DNA of 64,000 nucleotides from Ruminiclostridium cellobioparum DSM 1351 = ATCC 15832 (GTDB lineage Bacteria > Bacillota > Clostridia > Acetivibrionales > DSM-1351), in contig NZ_KK211291.1 of the NCBI RefSeq assembly GCF_000621505.1, positions 109,997-173,996 on the forward strand. The letters are read 5' to 3'. The notes beneath the pieces were generated by a model that saw nothing but the letters and a program-made list of their open reading frames with translations, did no database searches and was not told the DNA's origin. This document shows, one piece after another, positions 1 to 10,700 of the stretch. Position 1 is the stretch's first letter. Each line of letters begins with the position of its first letter. Position numbers and translations under genes: made by a program.

Positions 1-386
1 TTACCCTGCTTATTGTCAATATATACGTAGATGGATTGGATATATGGTTTCGAGTTGATGGGAGCATCAACAATATTTTTAAAAATATTCAGCACATCCA
101 GGCTGCTGTAATCCATCAAACCGTTATCCAAAATATATTTCAGTCTTATGCTTATGTATGCGTTCATATTGAAGTTCAAACTGAGCGAATCTATTTCGTT
201 GTAAATAAGCTCCATACTTTCTTTTGCCTGCCGCAGCATTTTTTTGTTATTCGTGTTTATATCATCGGTTATAAAGCCGCGTGTAAGAGTAATGGAAAGA
301 CTGCCCAGCATAATTACCGGTATCAATAAGGGAAGTATAAAAAGCATCAGGTTTTTTACAAAAAATTTTCTTCTCATTTGTTTCAT
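1..386 (-). CDS. sensor histidine kinase, YesM-like, N-terminal part (cut by window start)
   Basis: The reverse strand encodes a protein starting at an ATG at 386 (MKQMRRKFFV...), preceded by AGGAT. It has a hydrophobic segment at about residues 9-30, then an extracytoplasmic stretch rich in Asn and Ile, and runs off the left edge. The start lies 16 bp after the stop of the upstream response regulator, so the two form one operon. That order, and the single N-terminal membrane helix followed by a sensor domain, fits YesM-type sugar-sensing kinases. No catalytic residues are inside the window, so the kinase call rests on context and topology. Confidence 0.7.
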   Translation of the reverse strand, partial: MKQMRRKFFVKNLMLFILPLLIPVIMLGSLSITLTRGFITDDINTNNKKMLRQAKESMELIYNEIDSLSLNFNMNAYISIRLKYILDNGLMDYSSLDVLNIFKNIVDAPINSKPYIQSIYVYIDNKQG

Positions 387-402
387 ACATCCTATCGTAA
401 GA

Positions 403-1167
403 CTATTGGCGGCCGGATTTTTTATTTCTGTATTCACGGGGGCTCATTCCGTAATAATTTTTGAAGGTACGGGTGAAATTGAATGAGTTGCTGTAGCCAA
501 CCATGTCACTTATCTCATAGGTTTTATACCGAATGTCGTCCAACAGCTCGGCCGCTTTCTTCATCCTGACTTCTATCAGGTAATCGGAAAAATTCTGCCC
601 GGTTTTTTGCTTGAAAAATTTACTGATATAATCAGGATTCATATGTACCTGGTTTGTAAGGTCTTCAAGGGTGACTTCCCGAAAATTTGACTCCACATAG
701 CTTTTTATAACGGATATTATCTTTTCATTGAAATTCATTTCCGTTTCGGATTTATTCGCTTTTTTTTCATTTGTTTTTTTATGGGATCCTTCTTCATCCA
801 GTTCGGCTTTTACTTTTGAAAATACTCTAATCAGTTCATTATAATTGGTGGATTTTAAAATATAGTTTTTAGCACCGTATTCAAGCGCTTTCTGGGCAAA
901 TTCGAAATCCTTGTATCCGCTTAAAAATACTATTCTATACTTGCATTTTGACGAATTAAGTTCTCTCGCGAGATCAAGACCTGTCATAACAGGCATTGCC
1001 ACATCGCAGAGTATTACATCAACGGAATTTCTATAAATAAAATCAAGTGCAGCTTTACCGTTTTCAGCCTGGCCCACCACATCAAAACCTATTTCGTTCC
1101 AGGGAAAAAACTTGCACAACCCGTTCCTAATTTCAAATTCATCGTCTACAACCAGGAGTCTGTACAT
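403..1167 (-). CDS. response regulator, receiver plus AraC-type DNA-binding domain (YesN-like)
   Basis: This 254-residue protein has an N-terminal receiver domain with the acidic pair D8-D9, the phospho-acceptor D55 (VILCDVAMP) and the conserved K105 (YILKS). The C-terminal third carries two AraC-type helix-turn-helix motifs ending in YYGMSPREYR. The family activates extracytoplasmic sugar-uptake genes after phosphorylation by a partner kinase, here the truncated kinase 16 bp downstream. It is divergent from the sugar-binding protein operon at 1445, its likely target. The receiver-HTH linker is short compared with the 515-residue paralogue at 24401, which has an extra central domain. Confidence 0.9.
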   Translation of the reverse strand: MYRLLVVDDEFEIRNGLCKFFPWNEIGFDVVGQAENGKAALDFIYRNSVDVILCDVAMPVMTGLDLARELNSSKCKYRIVFLSGYKDFEFAQKALEYGAKNYILKSTNYNELIRVFSKVKAELDEEGSHKKTNEKKANKSETEMNFNEKIISVIKSYVESNFREVTLEDLTNQVHMNPDYISKFFKQKTGQNFSDYLIEVRMKKAAELLDDIRYKTYEISDMVGYSNSFNFTRTFKNYYGMSPREYRNKKSGRQ

Positions 1168-1298
1168 AGCCCCTCCATAAAAGTTTATTTATAAAGGATT
1201 ACATGAGAAATAAATGTTGAACTCGGATAATTATATTATATCTTTAATTAATAAAAATGGAAGTATATAAAGAAAATTATGTAGAATTATGTCGTTTA

Positions 1299-1414
1299 TT
1301 GATTTGTAAAATCAATTAATGATATATTTTTATTATCTTTTAAAAAACAATTCAATTAATGATATCTAATATCAATCCAGGTATCTTAAAAATGTAAAGG
1401 GCTGCTGATATAAT
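1299..1414 (+). promoter_or_regulatory. activator-type promoter region of the first sugar operon
   Basis: A perfect 14-bp direct repeat, TCAATTAATGATAT, occurs at 1312-1325 and 1352-1365 (40 bp period). A 7-bp palindrome (TTGATTT/AAATCAA, 1299-1315) overlaps the first copy. Downstream lies a good -10, TATAAT (1409-1414), with only a poor -35 (TTAAAA, 1386-1391) at 17 bp. Repeats placed just upstream of a weak -35 are what an AraC-type activator would need. The divergent response regulator at 403 is the obvious candidate; that link is inferred. Confidence 0.55.
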
Positions 1415-1444
1415 TCAAAAATAAAATATTAAGGAGGAAGTAAT

Positions 1445-2812
1445 ATGAAAAAACCTGTTAGACTTCTCAGCATGGCTTGTATATTGGTATTGCTGGGCAC
1501 ATCATTTTCAGCATGCGGCAGCAGCTCAAATGCTCCGGCGGATCAATCGACCGGACAGGCAGCAGCTTCATCGCAGGCAGCTGCATCTGAACCTGCAAAA
1601 AACATTACCATGAGATTTGCATGGTGGGGATCAGATGCGCGTCACCAGGCCACTCTTGCGGCCATAGACGCATACAAGCAAAAGAATCCCAATGTGACAA
1701 TCGAGGGAGAATACCAGGGCTATGACGGCTACCAGCAGAAACTGATGACACAGATTGCAGGGGGTTCAGCGCCGGATTTAATTCAGTTCGACTATATCTG
1801 GAATCAGGATCTGGCAGTTCAGGGGGACAATTTTGTTGACTTTAACACTAAAACAGATGTTGATTTGACAGCATTTCCTGAAAAGGTGCTGAAGGAATAC
1901 TGCACGGTAAATGGGAAACTTATAGGGCTTCCAATGGGTACAAACGGCTTTGGACTTGACATCAACAAGAAATTTTTTGAGAAATACGGGTTGTCGGTAG
2001 ATACTGAATGGACCTGGGATAAATTTATCGAGGAAGGCAGAAAAATTCACGCAAAAGATAAAGAGGCATATTTGTTCAGCACTGATCCAAGTGCTTTGCC
2101 CATAGTTGTGTTTGACCCTTATATCCGTTCAAAGACAGGTGCTTACTGGCTGAATGACGATTATAAGGTAACTGCTACAAAAGAAGAGATGATCGAAGCC
2201 TTCACTACAATTAAAGAATTATTTGAAAGCGGTACTGCACAGCCTTTAGGTGAGTCAGCGCTCTATAACACCAAGCTGGAGCAGATGCCGAAATTTATAA
2301 ATGGACAGATCGGTTCTTCTCTCGAATGGTCAGGTACTGTCGGAAAGTATAAGGATGTTTTAAAGCCGGAAAACTTTGCGGTTGCCAAACCGGTAACTGT
2401 TAAGGACGGAAAGGACCAATCCATTGCGTTCAAGCCTTCAATGCTGCTGGGTGTGTACAGTAAATCCCAGGACGTGGATGAGGCTGTGAAATTTGCCGAC
2501 TGGTTCCTGAATGACCAGGATGCTTCAATGATACTTACAGACTCAAGATCCATACCGACATCGGAAACTGCAAAGAAAGTTCTGGTGGACGCCAATAAAG
2601 TGGATATGGATATAGCCAAAGTGGTTGACTTTACATTAAAAAATCCTGCAGCAGCACCACCTGTGGCTTTAAGCAATGCTGAAGTGTTCGAAATCGAAAA
2701 GGACGTATGCCAGAAAGTCGCTTACTCAAAAATAACGCCCGAGCAGGCAGCTGATGAGCTTACAAACCGCGTTCAGGCAAAGCTGGATGAACTTAAGGCA
2801 AAGGCAAAATAA
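1445..2812 (+). CDS. ABC transporter sugar-binding lipoprotein (family 1 solute-binding protein)
   Basis: This 455-residue protein begins with a lipoprotein signal ending in the lipobox FSAC (C24), followed by a Ser/Ala/Gln linker that tethers it outside the membrane. The body matches MalE-like extracellular sugar-binding proteins (MRFAWWGSDARH, GGSAPDLIQFD, a C-terminal DxELTNRVQAKLDELK-like helix). An AAGGAGG site lies 7 bp before the ATG. It heads an operon with two permeases and a GH51 arabinofuranosidase, so arabinose-containing oligosaccharides are the likely ligand, but the sequence alone does not fix the substrate. No ATPase is encoded here; such systems usually share a general MsmK-type ATPase. 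Confidence 0.93.
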   Translation: MKKPVRLLSMACILVLLGTSFSACGSSSNAPADQSTGQAAASSQAAASEPAKNITMRFAWWGSDARHQATLAAIDAYKQKNPNVTIEGEYQGYDGYQQKLMTQIAGGSAPDLIQFDYIWNQDLAVQGDNFVDFNTKTDVDLTAFPEKVLKEYCTVNGKLIGLPMGTNGFGLDINKKFFEKYGLSVDTEWTWDKFIEEGRKIHAKDKEAYLFSTDPSALPIVVFDPYIRSKTGAYWLNDDYKVTATKEEMIEAFTTIKELFESGTAQPLGESALYNTKLEQMPKFINGQIGSSLEWSGTVGKYKDVLKPENFAVAKPVTVKDGKDQSIAFKPSMLLGVYSKSQDVDEAVKFADWFLNDQDASMILTDSRSIPTSETAKKVLVDANKVDMDIAKVVDFTLKNPAAAPPVALSNAEVFEIEKDVCQKVAYSKITPEQAADELTNRVQAKLDELKAKAK

Positions 2813-2834
2813 GCAGTTGAGGCAAGCTGATATT

Positions 2835-2868
2835 TATAGGGTGGTGGCATATGTGTTATCACCCTATA
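2835..2868 (+). promoter_or_regulatory. intercistronic stem-loop after the binding-protein gene
   Basis: The sequence between 2835 and 2868 folds into an 11-bp stem (TATAGGGTGGT / ATCACCCTATA, one G-U) with a 12-base loop. No T-run follows, so it is not a clear terminator. Stem-loops here are known to stabilise the upstream mRNA so that binding protein is made in excess over permeases; that role is inferred. Confidence 0.55.
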
Positions 2869-2902
2869 GATGTGTAAAAATTTACTAAGATTGGTGATTT
2901 AA

Positions 2903-3808
2903 ATGAAAATAAAAGCAGCAACGACATCCAAGAAAAAGCGGTACATCGGACTTCTCTATATATCCCCATGGATTATAGGTTTCCTGGTATTTCAGTTATA
3001 TCCGTTTGTATCTTCTTTTGTGTATTCATTTACAGACTATTCAATAACTAATACACCCAGTTTTTTAGGTTTTAAAAACTATATTTCAATGTTTAAAAAC
3101 GATGATTTATTCTATCAATCTCTGGGAATTACAATTAAATATGTATTTATGTCGGTACCGATGAAGCTTGCTTTTGCTTTGTTAGTGGCCATGCTTTTGA
3201 ATATAAAATTGAAGTTTGTAAATGTATTCAGAACAGTTTACTACCTTCCGTCAATACTGGGAGGCAGTGTTGCAGTTGCAGTACTATGGAAATTTTTGTT
3301 TATGAAGGAAGGGGTCGTAAACAAAGTGCTTTCGGTTTTGCATATTCCGTCGGTAGATTGGCTGGGAAGCCCAAGTGTGGCACTTTTCACAATAGGCCTT
3401 TTGACGGTATGGCAGTTCGGATCGTCAATGGTATTATTCCTGGCAGGCTTGAAGCAGATACCGGCTGAACTGTACGAAGCGGGGACTGTTGACGGGGCAT
3501 CAAAAATCAGGATGTTCTTCACCATAACTATTCCGCTGTTAACCCCCATAATTTTCTTTAACCTGATCATGCAGATGGTCAATGCTTTTCAGGACTTTAC
3601 AGGGCCATTCGTCATAACCGGCGGAGGACCTTTGAACTCAACCTATTTATATGCCATGAAATTGTATGATGAGGGTTTCAAATTTTATAAAATGGGATAT
3701 GCATCTGCATTGTCCTGGATTCTGTTTTTATTGATCCTGGCATTTACCGCCTTGACATTTAAATCATCACAATCGTGGACCCATTACGAGGACGGAGGTG
3801 ACTTCTAG
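2903..3808 (+). CDS. sugar ABC transporter permease (MalF/UgpA-like)
   Basis: This 301-residue integral membrane protein has about six membrane helices (the first at residues 16-38). It carries the EAA loop ELYEAGTVDGASKIRMFF...IP, which contacts the ATPase, and belongs to the binding-protein-dependent transport inner membrane family. It lies 90 bp after the binding-protein gene and its end abuts the second permease. The pair would form the membrane channel for the sugar bound by the lipoprotein at 1445. Confidence 0.93.
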   Translation: MKIKAATTSKKKRYIGLLYISPWIIGFLVFQLYPFVSSFVYSFTDYSITNTPSFLGFKNYISMFKNDDLFYQSLGITIKYVFMSVPMKLAFALLVAMLLNIKLKFVNVFRTVYYLPSILGGSVAVAVLWKFLFMKEGVVNKVLSVLHIPSVDWLGSPSVALFTIGLLTVWQFGSSMVLFLAGLKQIPAELYEAGTVDGASKIRMFFTITIPLLTPIIFFNLIMQMVNAFQDFTGPFVITGGGPLNSTYLYAMKLYDEGFKFYKMGYASALSWILFLLILAFTALTFKSSQSWTHYEDGGDF

Positions 3809-3809
3809 C

Positions 3810-4655
3810 GTGAAGAAGGAATACAATATATTCGAAAAAACCATAATGTACGTGCTATTGAGTGCCTTCGGCATATTTATGATCTATCCTCTTATATGGT
3901 TGTTCCTGTCATCCTTCAAACCTAACAATGAAATTTTCGGTTCGGTTGACCTCTTACCAAAGAACGTGGTTTGGGATGCATTTTACAACGGATGGAAAGG
4001 AAGCGGACAGTTCAGCTTCGGAGTCTTCTTTGTAAATACATTTGAACTTGTCATTCCGGTAGTGGTTTTTACATTGATATCAAGCACACTGGTGGCATAC
4101 GGGTTTGCGCGCTTCAAGTTTCCTTTGAAGAAAATACTTTTTACCTTGATGATATCGACACTGATGCTGCCCAATGCGGTAATAATAATACCCAGATATA
4201 TTCTGTTTAAAAATTTTGACTGGCTTAACAGTTATTTGCCGTTTACAATACCTGCTTTATTTGCCTGCTACCCATTTTTCATATTCATGCTGGTGCAGTT
4301 TTTCAGAGGTTTGCCCAGAGATTTGGATGAGTCGGCAACCATAGACGGCTGCAATTCCTTTACCATACTGGTCAGGATTTTACTTCCACTTTGTAAGCCG
4401 GCTCTGTTTTCAGCAGGAATATTTCAGTTTATCTGGACCTGGAACGACTTCTTCAATTCAATGATATATATCAACAGCGTCAAGAAATATACAGTTGCCC
4501 TGGGGCTGAGAATGTCCCTGGACACCACCACTGCTGCAAATTGGAATGAAATTATGGCAATGTCTGTAATTGCAATAATACCATGTGTACTTATATTTTT
4601 CTTTGCCCAGAAATACTTTGTCGAAGGTATTGCGACAACGGGAATAAAGGGCTAG
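3810..4655 (+). CDS. sugar ABC transporter permease (MalG-like)
   Basis: This protein of 281 residues has six predicted membrane helices and the EAA loop DLDESATIDGCNSFTIL...LPLCKP. A GTG at 3810 is preferred as start because GGAGGTG (3794-3800) sits 9 bp before it. An in-frame GTG at 3798 lies inside that site. The RBS is within the 3' end of the upstream permease, so translation is probably coupled. It ends 55 bp before the GH51 gene, consistent with one transcript for uptake and surface hydrolysis. Confidence 0.92.
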   Translation: MKKEYNIFEKTIMYVLLSAFGIFMIYPLIWLFLSSFKPNNEIFGSVDLLPKNVVWDAFYNGWKGSGQFSFGVFFVNTFELVIPVVVFTLISSTLVAYGFARFKFPLKKILFTLMISTLMLPNAVIIIPRYILFKNFDWLNSYLPFTIPALFACYPFFIFMLVQFFRGLPRDLDESATIDGCNSFTILVRILLPLCKPALFSAGIFQFIWTWNDFFNSMIYINSVKKYTVALGLRMSLDTTTAANWNEIMAMSVIAIIPCVLIFFFAQKYFVEGIATTGIKG

Positions 4656-4710
4656 CAAATAAACACAAAAAGATTTTATATTGTTGGATAAAAAAGTGAG
4701 GGGGAGTAAT

Positions 4711-7700
4711 GTGAAAATCAAAAAGTATGTATCATTATTCTTGGTAGTTTCAATGTTGTTTTGTATGACTGCAGTGGGGCGGCCCGTATTTGCGGCGACA
4801 AAAACGGCAAATGTCACGGTCAATGCAGATATAACCGGTAATGCGGTTTCCCAGCTGCTCATAGGAGGGTTCTCGGAAGACCTGAATCTGCAAATGGACG
4901 GAGGCTATTATGCCGAAAAAGTTTTCAACCGGTCCTTTGAGTTGGGCCCGGGGGATAAGGCACCGTATAATACCCCACTGGCAGGCTGGAATCAGATCAT
5001 GCGCGGCGGCGCCGAAGGGCAGGTAACTGCTGAGAACAGTGAACCGCTGAATTCTGTCAATACACATTATGCACATCTGAATGTCTCCGCGGCAGGAAGC
5101 GGCTTTGGAATATCCAACGCCGGCTGGTACGGGATTAATGTGGAAGCGGGAGCTGTCTATAACTATTCAATTTACGCCAGAAGAGGATCAAATTTTAATT
5201 CCGGCTTATCGGTAAGCCTGGAGAGCGCCGACAGCATAATAACCTATGGCAGCTCAACTATAAGCTCCCTAACCGAAGATTGGGTCAAATATACAGGGAG
5301 CATTACTTCGGATTCGAATGATAAGGATGCCAGATTGGTAGTACTGGCAAATGGGACAGGAGATGTTTATCTGGACTTTATTTCACTGTTCCCGGATGAA
5401 ACCTACAAAAACCGCCCCAATGGTTTAAGAAAGGACGTAGGAGAAGCTCTTGAGGATATGAGTATGAAGTTCCTGCGTTTTCCGGGAGGGTGTATAATAC
5501 ATCAGCATACATACGATTATAATTGGAAAGATCAGCTCGGGCCGGTGGAAGGGCGTAAAGAGTACTTCAATACAGCCTGGAACGGTATGAATAAGAAGGA
5601 GCATATAACAAATGGCTTCGGAATGTTTGAGTGGCTCCAGTTCTGTGAGGATGCAGGCATAATTGCCCAGCCGTGCCTTCCGGTAGGTGTAAAATGCGGA
5701 GGACCTGCTGTTAATCCTAATGATCCAAAGGTGGCCCAGCTTGTACAGGACACATTGGATTTCGTGGAATTCTGTAACGGCAGCGCCAGTACCACCTGGG
5801 GAGCAAAGCGTGCAGAAATGGGTCATCCCGAGCCGTTTAACCTGGAGTATCTGGGTCTGGGAAATGAGGAAAAAGACAGTCCCGATGCAAGAAAAAACAT
5901 CAAGAGAATATATGATGCGGTTCATTCGGCATATCCCGAGTTAAAACTTATCGTAACCGGAGGCATAGATGAAAATCTCTATGATTTCAACGATAGTTTG
6001 GGCGGGGTATATGCAACTGATATTCACCATTATTATCCGAGAAACGACAGGAGCTGGGAGGATTTCCTGAACAGCTACAACCGCAACCCTTCCTATCCGA
6101 AGGTGCAAATCGGAGAATATGGTTCAAATTCAAGAGACCATACAATAGCAGATGCTGTTGATACCATGAAGGATATGGCCAGATTTGAGAAAAACGGCGA
6201 CATAACCGAGTCCACATGTTTTACATTACTGAGGAGACAGGTGGATTTTGACAATGCCAGTGTATTTAAAACCGTCTATTACTATAAAGATAAAATGTGG
6301 GCCGAGAATCTGGCCGACACCAATGTGAATTTCAGGCAGACAGGAGATAAGGAACTTGTTGTCGTTGCAGGAAAAGACAATGAAACCGGTGACTTGATTC
6401 TCAAACTTATAAATAACTCCGCCAATGATATCGACTCGTCAATTGTGTTGAACGGAATTACAGATATTTCTCCCGCAGCGGATGTCACTTATATGAAGCC
6501 GGTAACACCGGGGGATGGAAGCGGCAGGAGCAGCAACTACGTGAGAGAGGATCAGGACGGTCCTGGTCAGAGCACCCCTGCCTATGGCGTTGATTATGGC
6601 ACAACCACCACAGGTGTAACCGGCAATTTGCTCAATTATACATCTTTGGCCTATTCGGCAGCTATTATCAGAGTTCACGGTAATATTTCACCTGCCCGCA
6701 ATACCATATATGAAGCAGAGAATTATAACGGCGGAGCCAGCATATCCTCCGGCCGTGCAAAGTCAGCCGTCAAGGAGCTTGTCGGTGCAAGCAATGACTT
6801 CTGGAGCAAGGCTGATCTTCAGGGAGTGAATGAATATATTCAATATAATAACGTCAACATTGCAGCTGCAGGTACCTACAATATTAAGATTGGCATTAAA
6901 AGGAGCACCAGCCGTGCCATTACCCAGCTGTCAATCGATGGAACCAACCAGGGTCTGCCCTTTGACCAGTATGCCTCGGGGGATGGATATTATGAGGTTG
7001 ATCTGGGCACAAAGACTTTGAGCGGAGGCATGCATTCCTTCAGGTTTACGGTGACCGGCAAGAATCCGTCTTCTTCGGGTTACATGTCAGGCATAGATTA
7101 TATCCGGCTGATGGAAGCCGATAATTTTAATACCATGACTACCGGCAGTGCGCCTCTGGGCTGGAACCTGGACACCAGCGGAGGTACCATAACGGTACAG
7201 GAGGTTCCAAGCTCCAGCGATAAGAGTGTATTGATGAGTAAAACCGACACAGCCGGGGGCAGTAAAACGTCCATGTACAAGGAGTTTAATCCCTTGAACG
7301 GTACAGTGACAATAGAAGCAAAGGTCAGAAGAGAGAGTACCGCAGGTTTGTGGAGTTTGCCTGACATCTACGGCAGTGACGGAATCCTGGCTGCATCTGT
7401 CATATTTGACAATGGTTTTATCAAGGCATACGGGGATGGGTCATGGCAAACGGTACAGGAATTTATGCCGGGTACATGGTATACGCTGAAATTGGTAATA
7501 AATACCGATACCGATAAATTTGATCTGTATGTGGATGAGGAGCAGAAGCTCACTCAGTCTGCACTCAGAAATGCCGTTGATGACATAGGCAAAATAGAAT
7601 TCTATGCGGCAGACGGTAATGCGGGAGATACGTATGTGGACATTGAAAGTGAGCCGGTTTCGGCAAGCAATGCCGCATTAAGCGGGCTGGTAATCAGCCA

Positions 7701-10700
7701 GGGTACCTTGTCGCCAGTATTTGCGCCGGGTACTGTGAATTATAGTGCAGGCAATGTTGTATACAATGTTTCCAGCATGGATATCACACCGACAGTGGCC
7801 TCTCAGGATTACCAGAGCCTGACTGTAAACGGTGTACCCACAGCATCGGGAGCCGTATGCAGAGTGAACCTTGCAGAAGGCTTGAACAGCATTCCGGTGG
7901 TAGTTACGGCACAGGATGGTACAACTGCCACATATACAATAGAGATTACCAGAGCAATATTCCAAAGCAGTGATGCCAACTTGAGCAGCCTGGTAACAAG
8001 TGATGGAATTTTGTTTCCGGCATTCAACCCGAATAATAAGAATTATACAGTCATTGTCGCCAACAGTGTATCAAGTATAGATATTACACCAACGGCGTCA
8101 TCAACGGCATATCAGAGCCTGACTGTAAACGGTGTGCCTTCGGCGTCGGGAACAGCCAGCAGCGTGAATCTTGCTGTTGGAGCAAACAGTATTTCTGTGG
8201 TAGTTACAGCACAGGATGGTACAATTTCCACATATAAAATAGACATCTTAAGATTAGTACCTGAAGATTCCCAAAACTTTAACACCATGCCTACCGGCAG
8301 CGCGCCTTTGGGATGGACCATTGATACAAGTGTAGGTACGGTATCTGTACAGGAGGTTCCAAGTGCCGCCGATAAGAGTGTACTGCTTAATAAAACAGGC
8401 AGTTCTACAGGCCCGAGGACATCCATGTACAAGGTGTTCAGCCCCTTAAGCGGTAAAGTTACAATTGAGGCCAAGGTCATGAGGGAAGCAGCCTCAAATC
8501 TGTGGTGTTTGCCTTATGTCTACAGCAGTGACGGAACTACGTTTGCGGCAACCGTACAATTTGATAATGGGAGTATCAAGGCATACAATGGAGGCTGGCA
8601 GACCATACAACCTTTTACTGCCGGTACGTGGTATGATCTGAAATTAGTAATTAATACCGATACCGATAAATTTGATTTTTATATAGACGGTATCCTAAAA
8701 CTTGCTCAAGGTACACTTAGAAACCCTGTTGATGAGATAGCCAAAATAGAGTTCTATGCGGCAGATATCAATACCGGCAGAACTTATGTGGATATTGAAA
8801 ACGAGCCGTATTGTGAAATAAGCGATACTGCACTAAGTGGTTTGTCAATAAGCCAGGGGATCTTATCACCGGCATTTGCATCAAATAATAAAAACTATAC
8901 GGCCATTGTTGCAAACAGTGCAGCAAGTATAGACATTACACCGGAAGTGAGAACTTCAGGATATCAGAGCCTGACTGTAAATGGTGTGCCTGCGGTGTCG
9001 GGAGCAGCCAGCAGTGTAAATCTTGAGGTGGGAGAAAACAGTATCCCTGTGGTAGTTACGGCACAGGACGGCTCAACTGCCACATACACAATTGTCATCA
9101 CAAGAGAGGCAGGTCTGAGCAATAACGCCACATTAAGCAGTCTGATAATAAGTCAGGGTACTTTGACACCGGCATTTACACCGGATAATGAGGACTATAC
9201 GGCTATGGTGGCAAACAGCGTTACAAGTGTTGATATTACACCGACAGCTGCCTCACCGGCATACCAGGGCCTGACTGTAAACGGTACTGCCTCGGCATCA
9301 GGAGCTGTAAGCACTGTGAATCTTGAGGTGGGAGAAAACAATATCCCTGTGATAGTTACGGCACAGGACGGCACAACTGCCACATACACAATTGTCATCA
9401 CAAGAGATGCAGATCACAGCCATGATAACTTTAATATCATGCCTACCGGCGCCGCACCTCTGGGTTGGAACGTAGACACAAGCGTAGGTACGGTAACGGT
9501 GGAAGAGGTTCCAAGTGCTGCCGACAAGAGTGTAATGCTTAATAAGACCGGTACTGCTACCGGCTCAAAGACCTCATTGTATAAGACCTTCAGCCCCTTA
9601 AGCGGTATAGTGGTAGTAGAGGCAAAAGTCAGGAGAGAGGCTACCTCAAATCTGTGGTGTCTGCCATATGTTTACAGCAGTGATGGAGTTACATATGCCG
9701 AAACCATACAATTTGATAACGGCAGCATCAAGGCATACAACGGAGGCTGGAAAACAATACAATCATTCACGGCAGGTACGTGGTATGATCTGAAACTGGT
9801 AATAAATACCAACACAGATTTATTTGATTTCTATATTGATGGTGTTAAAAAGGTTACCCAGGGTGCACTCAGAACACCTGTTTCAGATATAGGCAAAATA
9901 GAATTTTACGCAGCAGATTTCAATACCGGTAAAACATATGTGGATGTTGAAAAAGAGCCATACGTAATAGGAAACGCCACATTGAGCAACCTGGAGATAA
10001 ATCCCGGAATCCTGTCACCTGCATTTGCATCAGGCAATAAGGACTATACGGCCACCGTTGCAAGCAATGTAACAAGCATCGATATCACACCGACAGCGGC
10101 GTTCCCACAATACTCCGGCCTGACTGTAAACGGCGTGCCCGCGGTGTCGGGAGAAGCAAAAACCGTGGCACTTGCAGTGGGAGTCAACAGCATCCCGGTA
10201 GTGGTTACAGAACAGGATGGTACAACCGGCACATATGTTATTAATGTTACAAGAGAAGCCGAAGCGAGCGGCGACGCCACATTAAGCAACCTGGAAATAA
10301 ATCCGGGAACCCTGTCGCCGGCATTTACACCCGACAATAAGAACTATACGGCAAGTGTGGAAAACGGCATATCAAGCATACAGGTTATTCCAACAGCTGC
10401 ATTTTTGGGATACTCGGGCCTGACTGTAAATGATGTGCCCGCAGTGTCTGGAGAAGGCAGAAGTGTGGCCCTCGCAGTGGGAGTTAACAACATTACCATA
10501 GTAGTTACGGCAGAGAACGGAACCAGTGAGACCTATGTTATAAGTGTTACAAGACTGGCAGCCCAGAGCGGCATTGACATGCTGAGCAATCTGGAAATAA
10601 ACCCCGGAACCCTGTCACCGGCATTTACACCGGACAATAAGAACTATGAAGCATATGTTGCACACGATATATCAAGTATAGAAATTACTCCTGCGGTGGG

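Noticed and set aside
3798-3812. GTG at 3798 as start of the second permease
   Set aside because: It lies inside the GGAGGTG ribosome site that serves the GTG at 3810.
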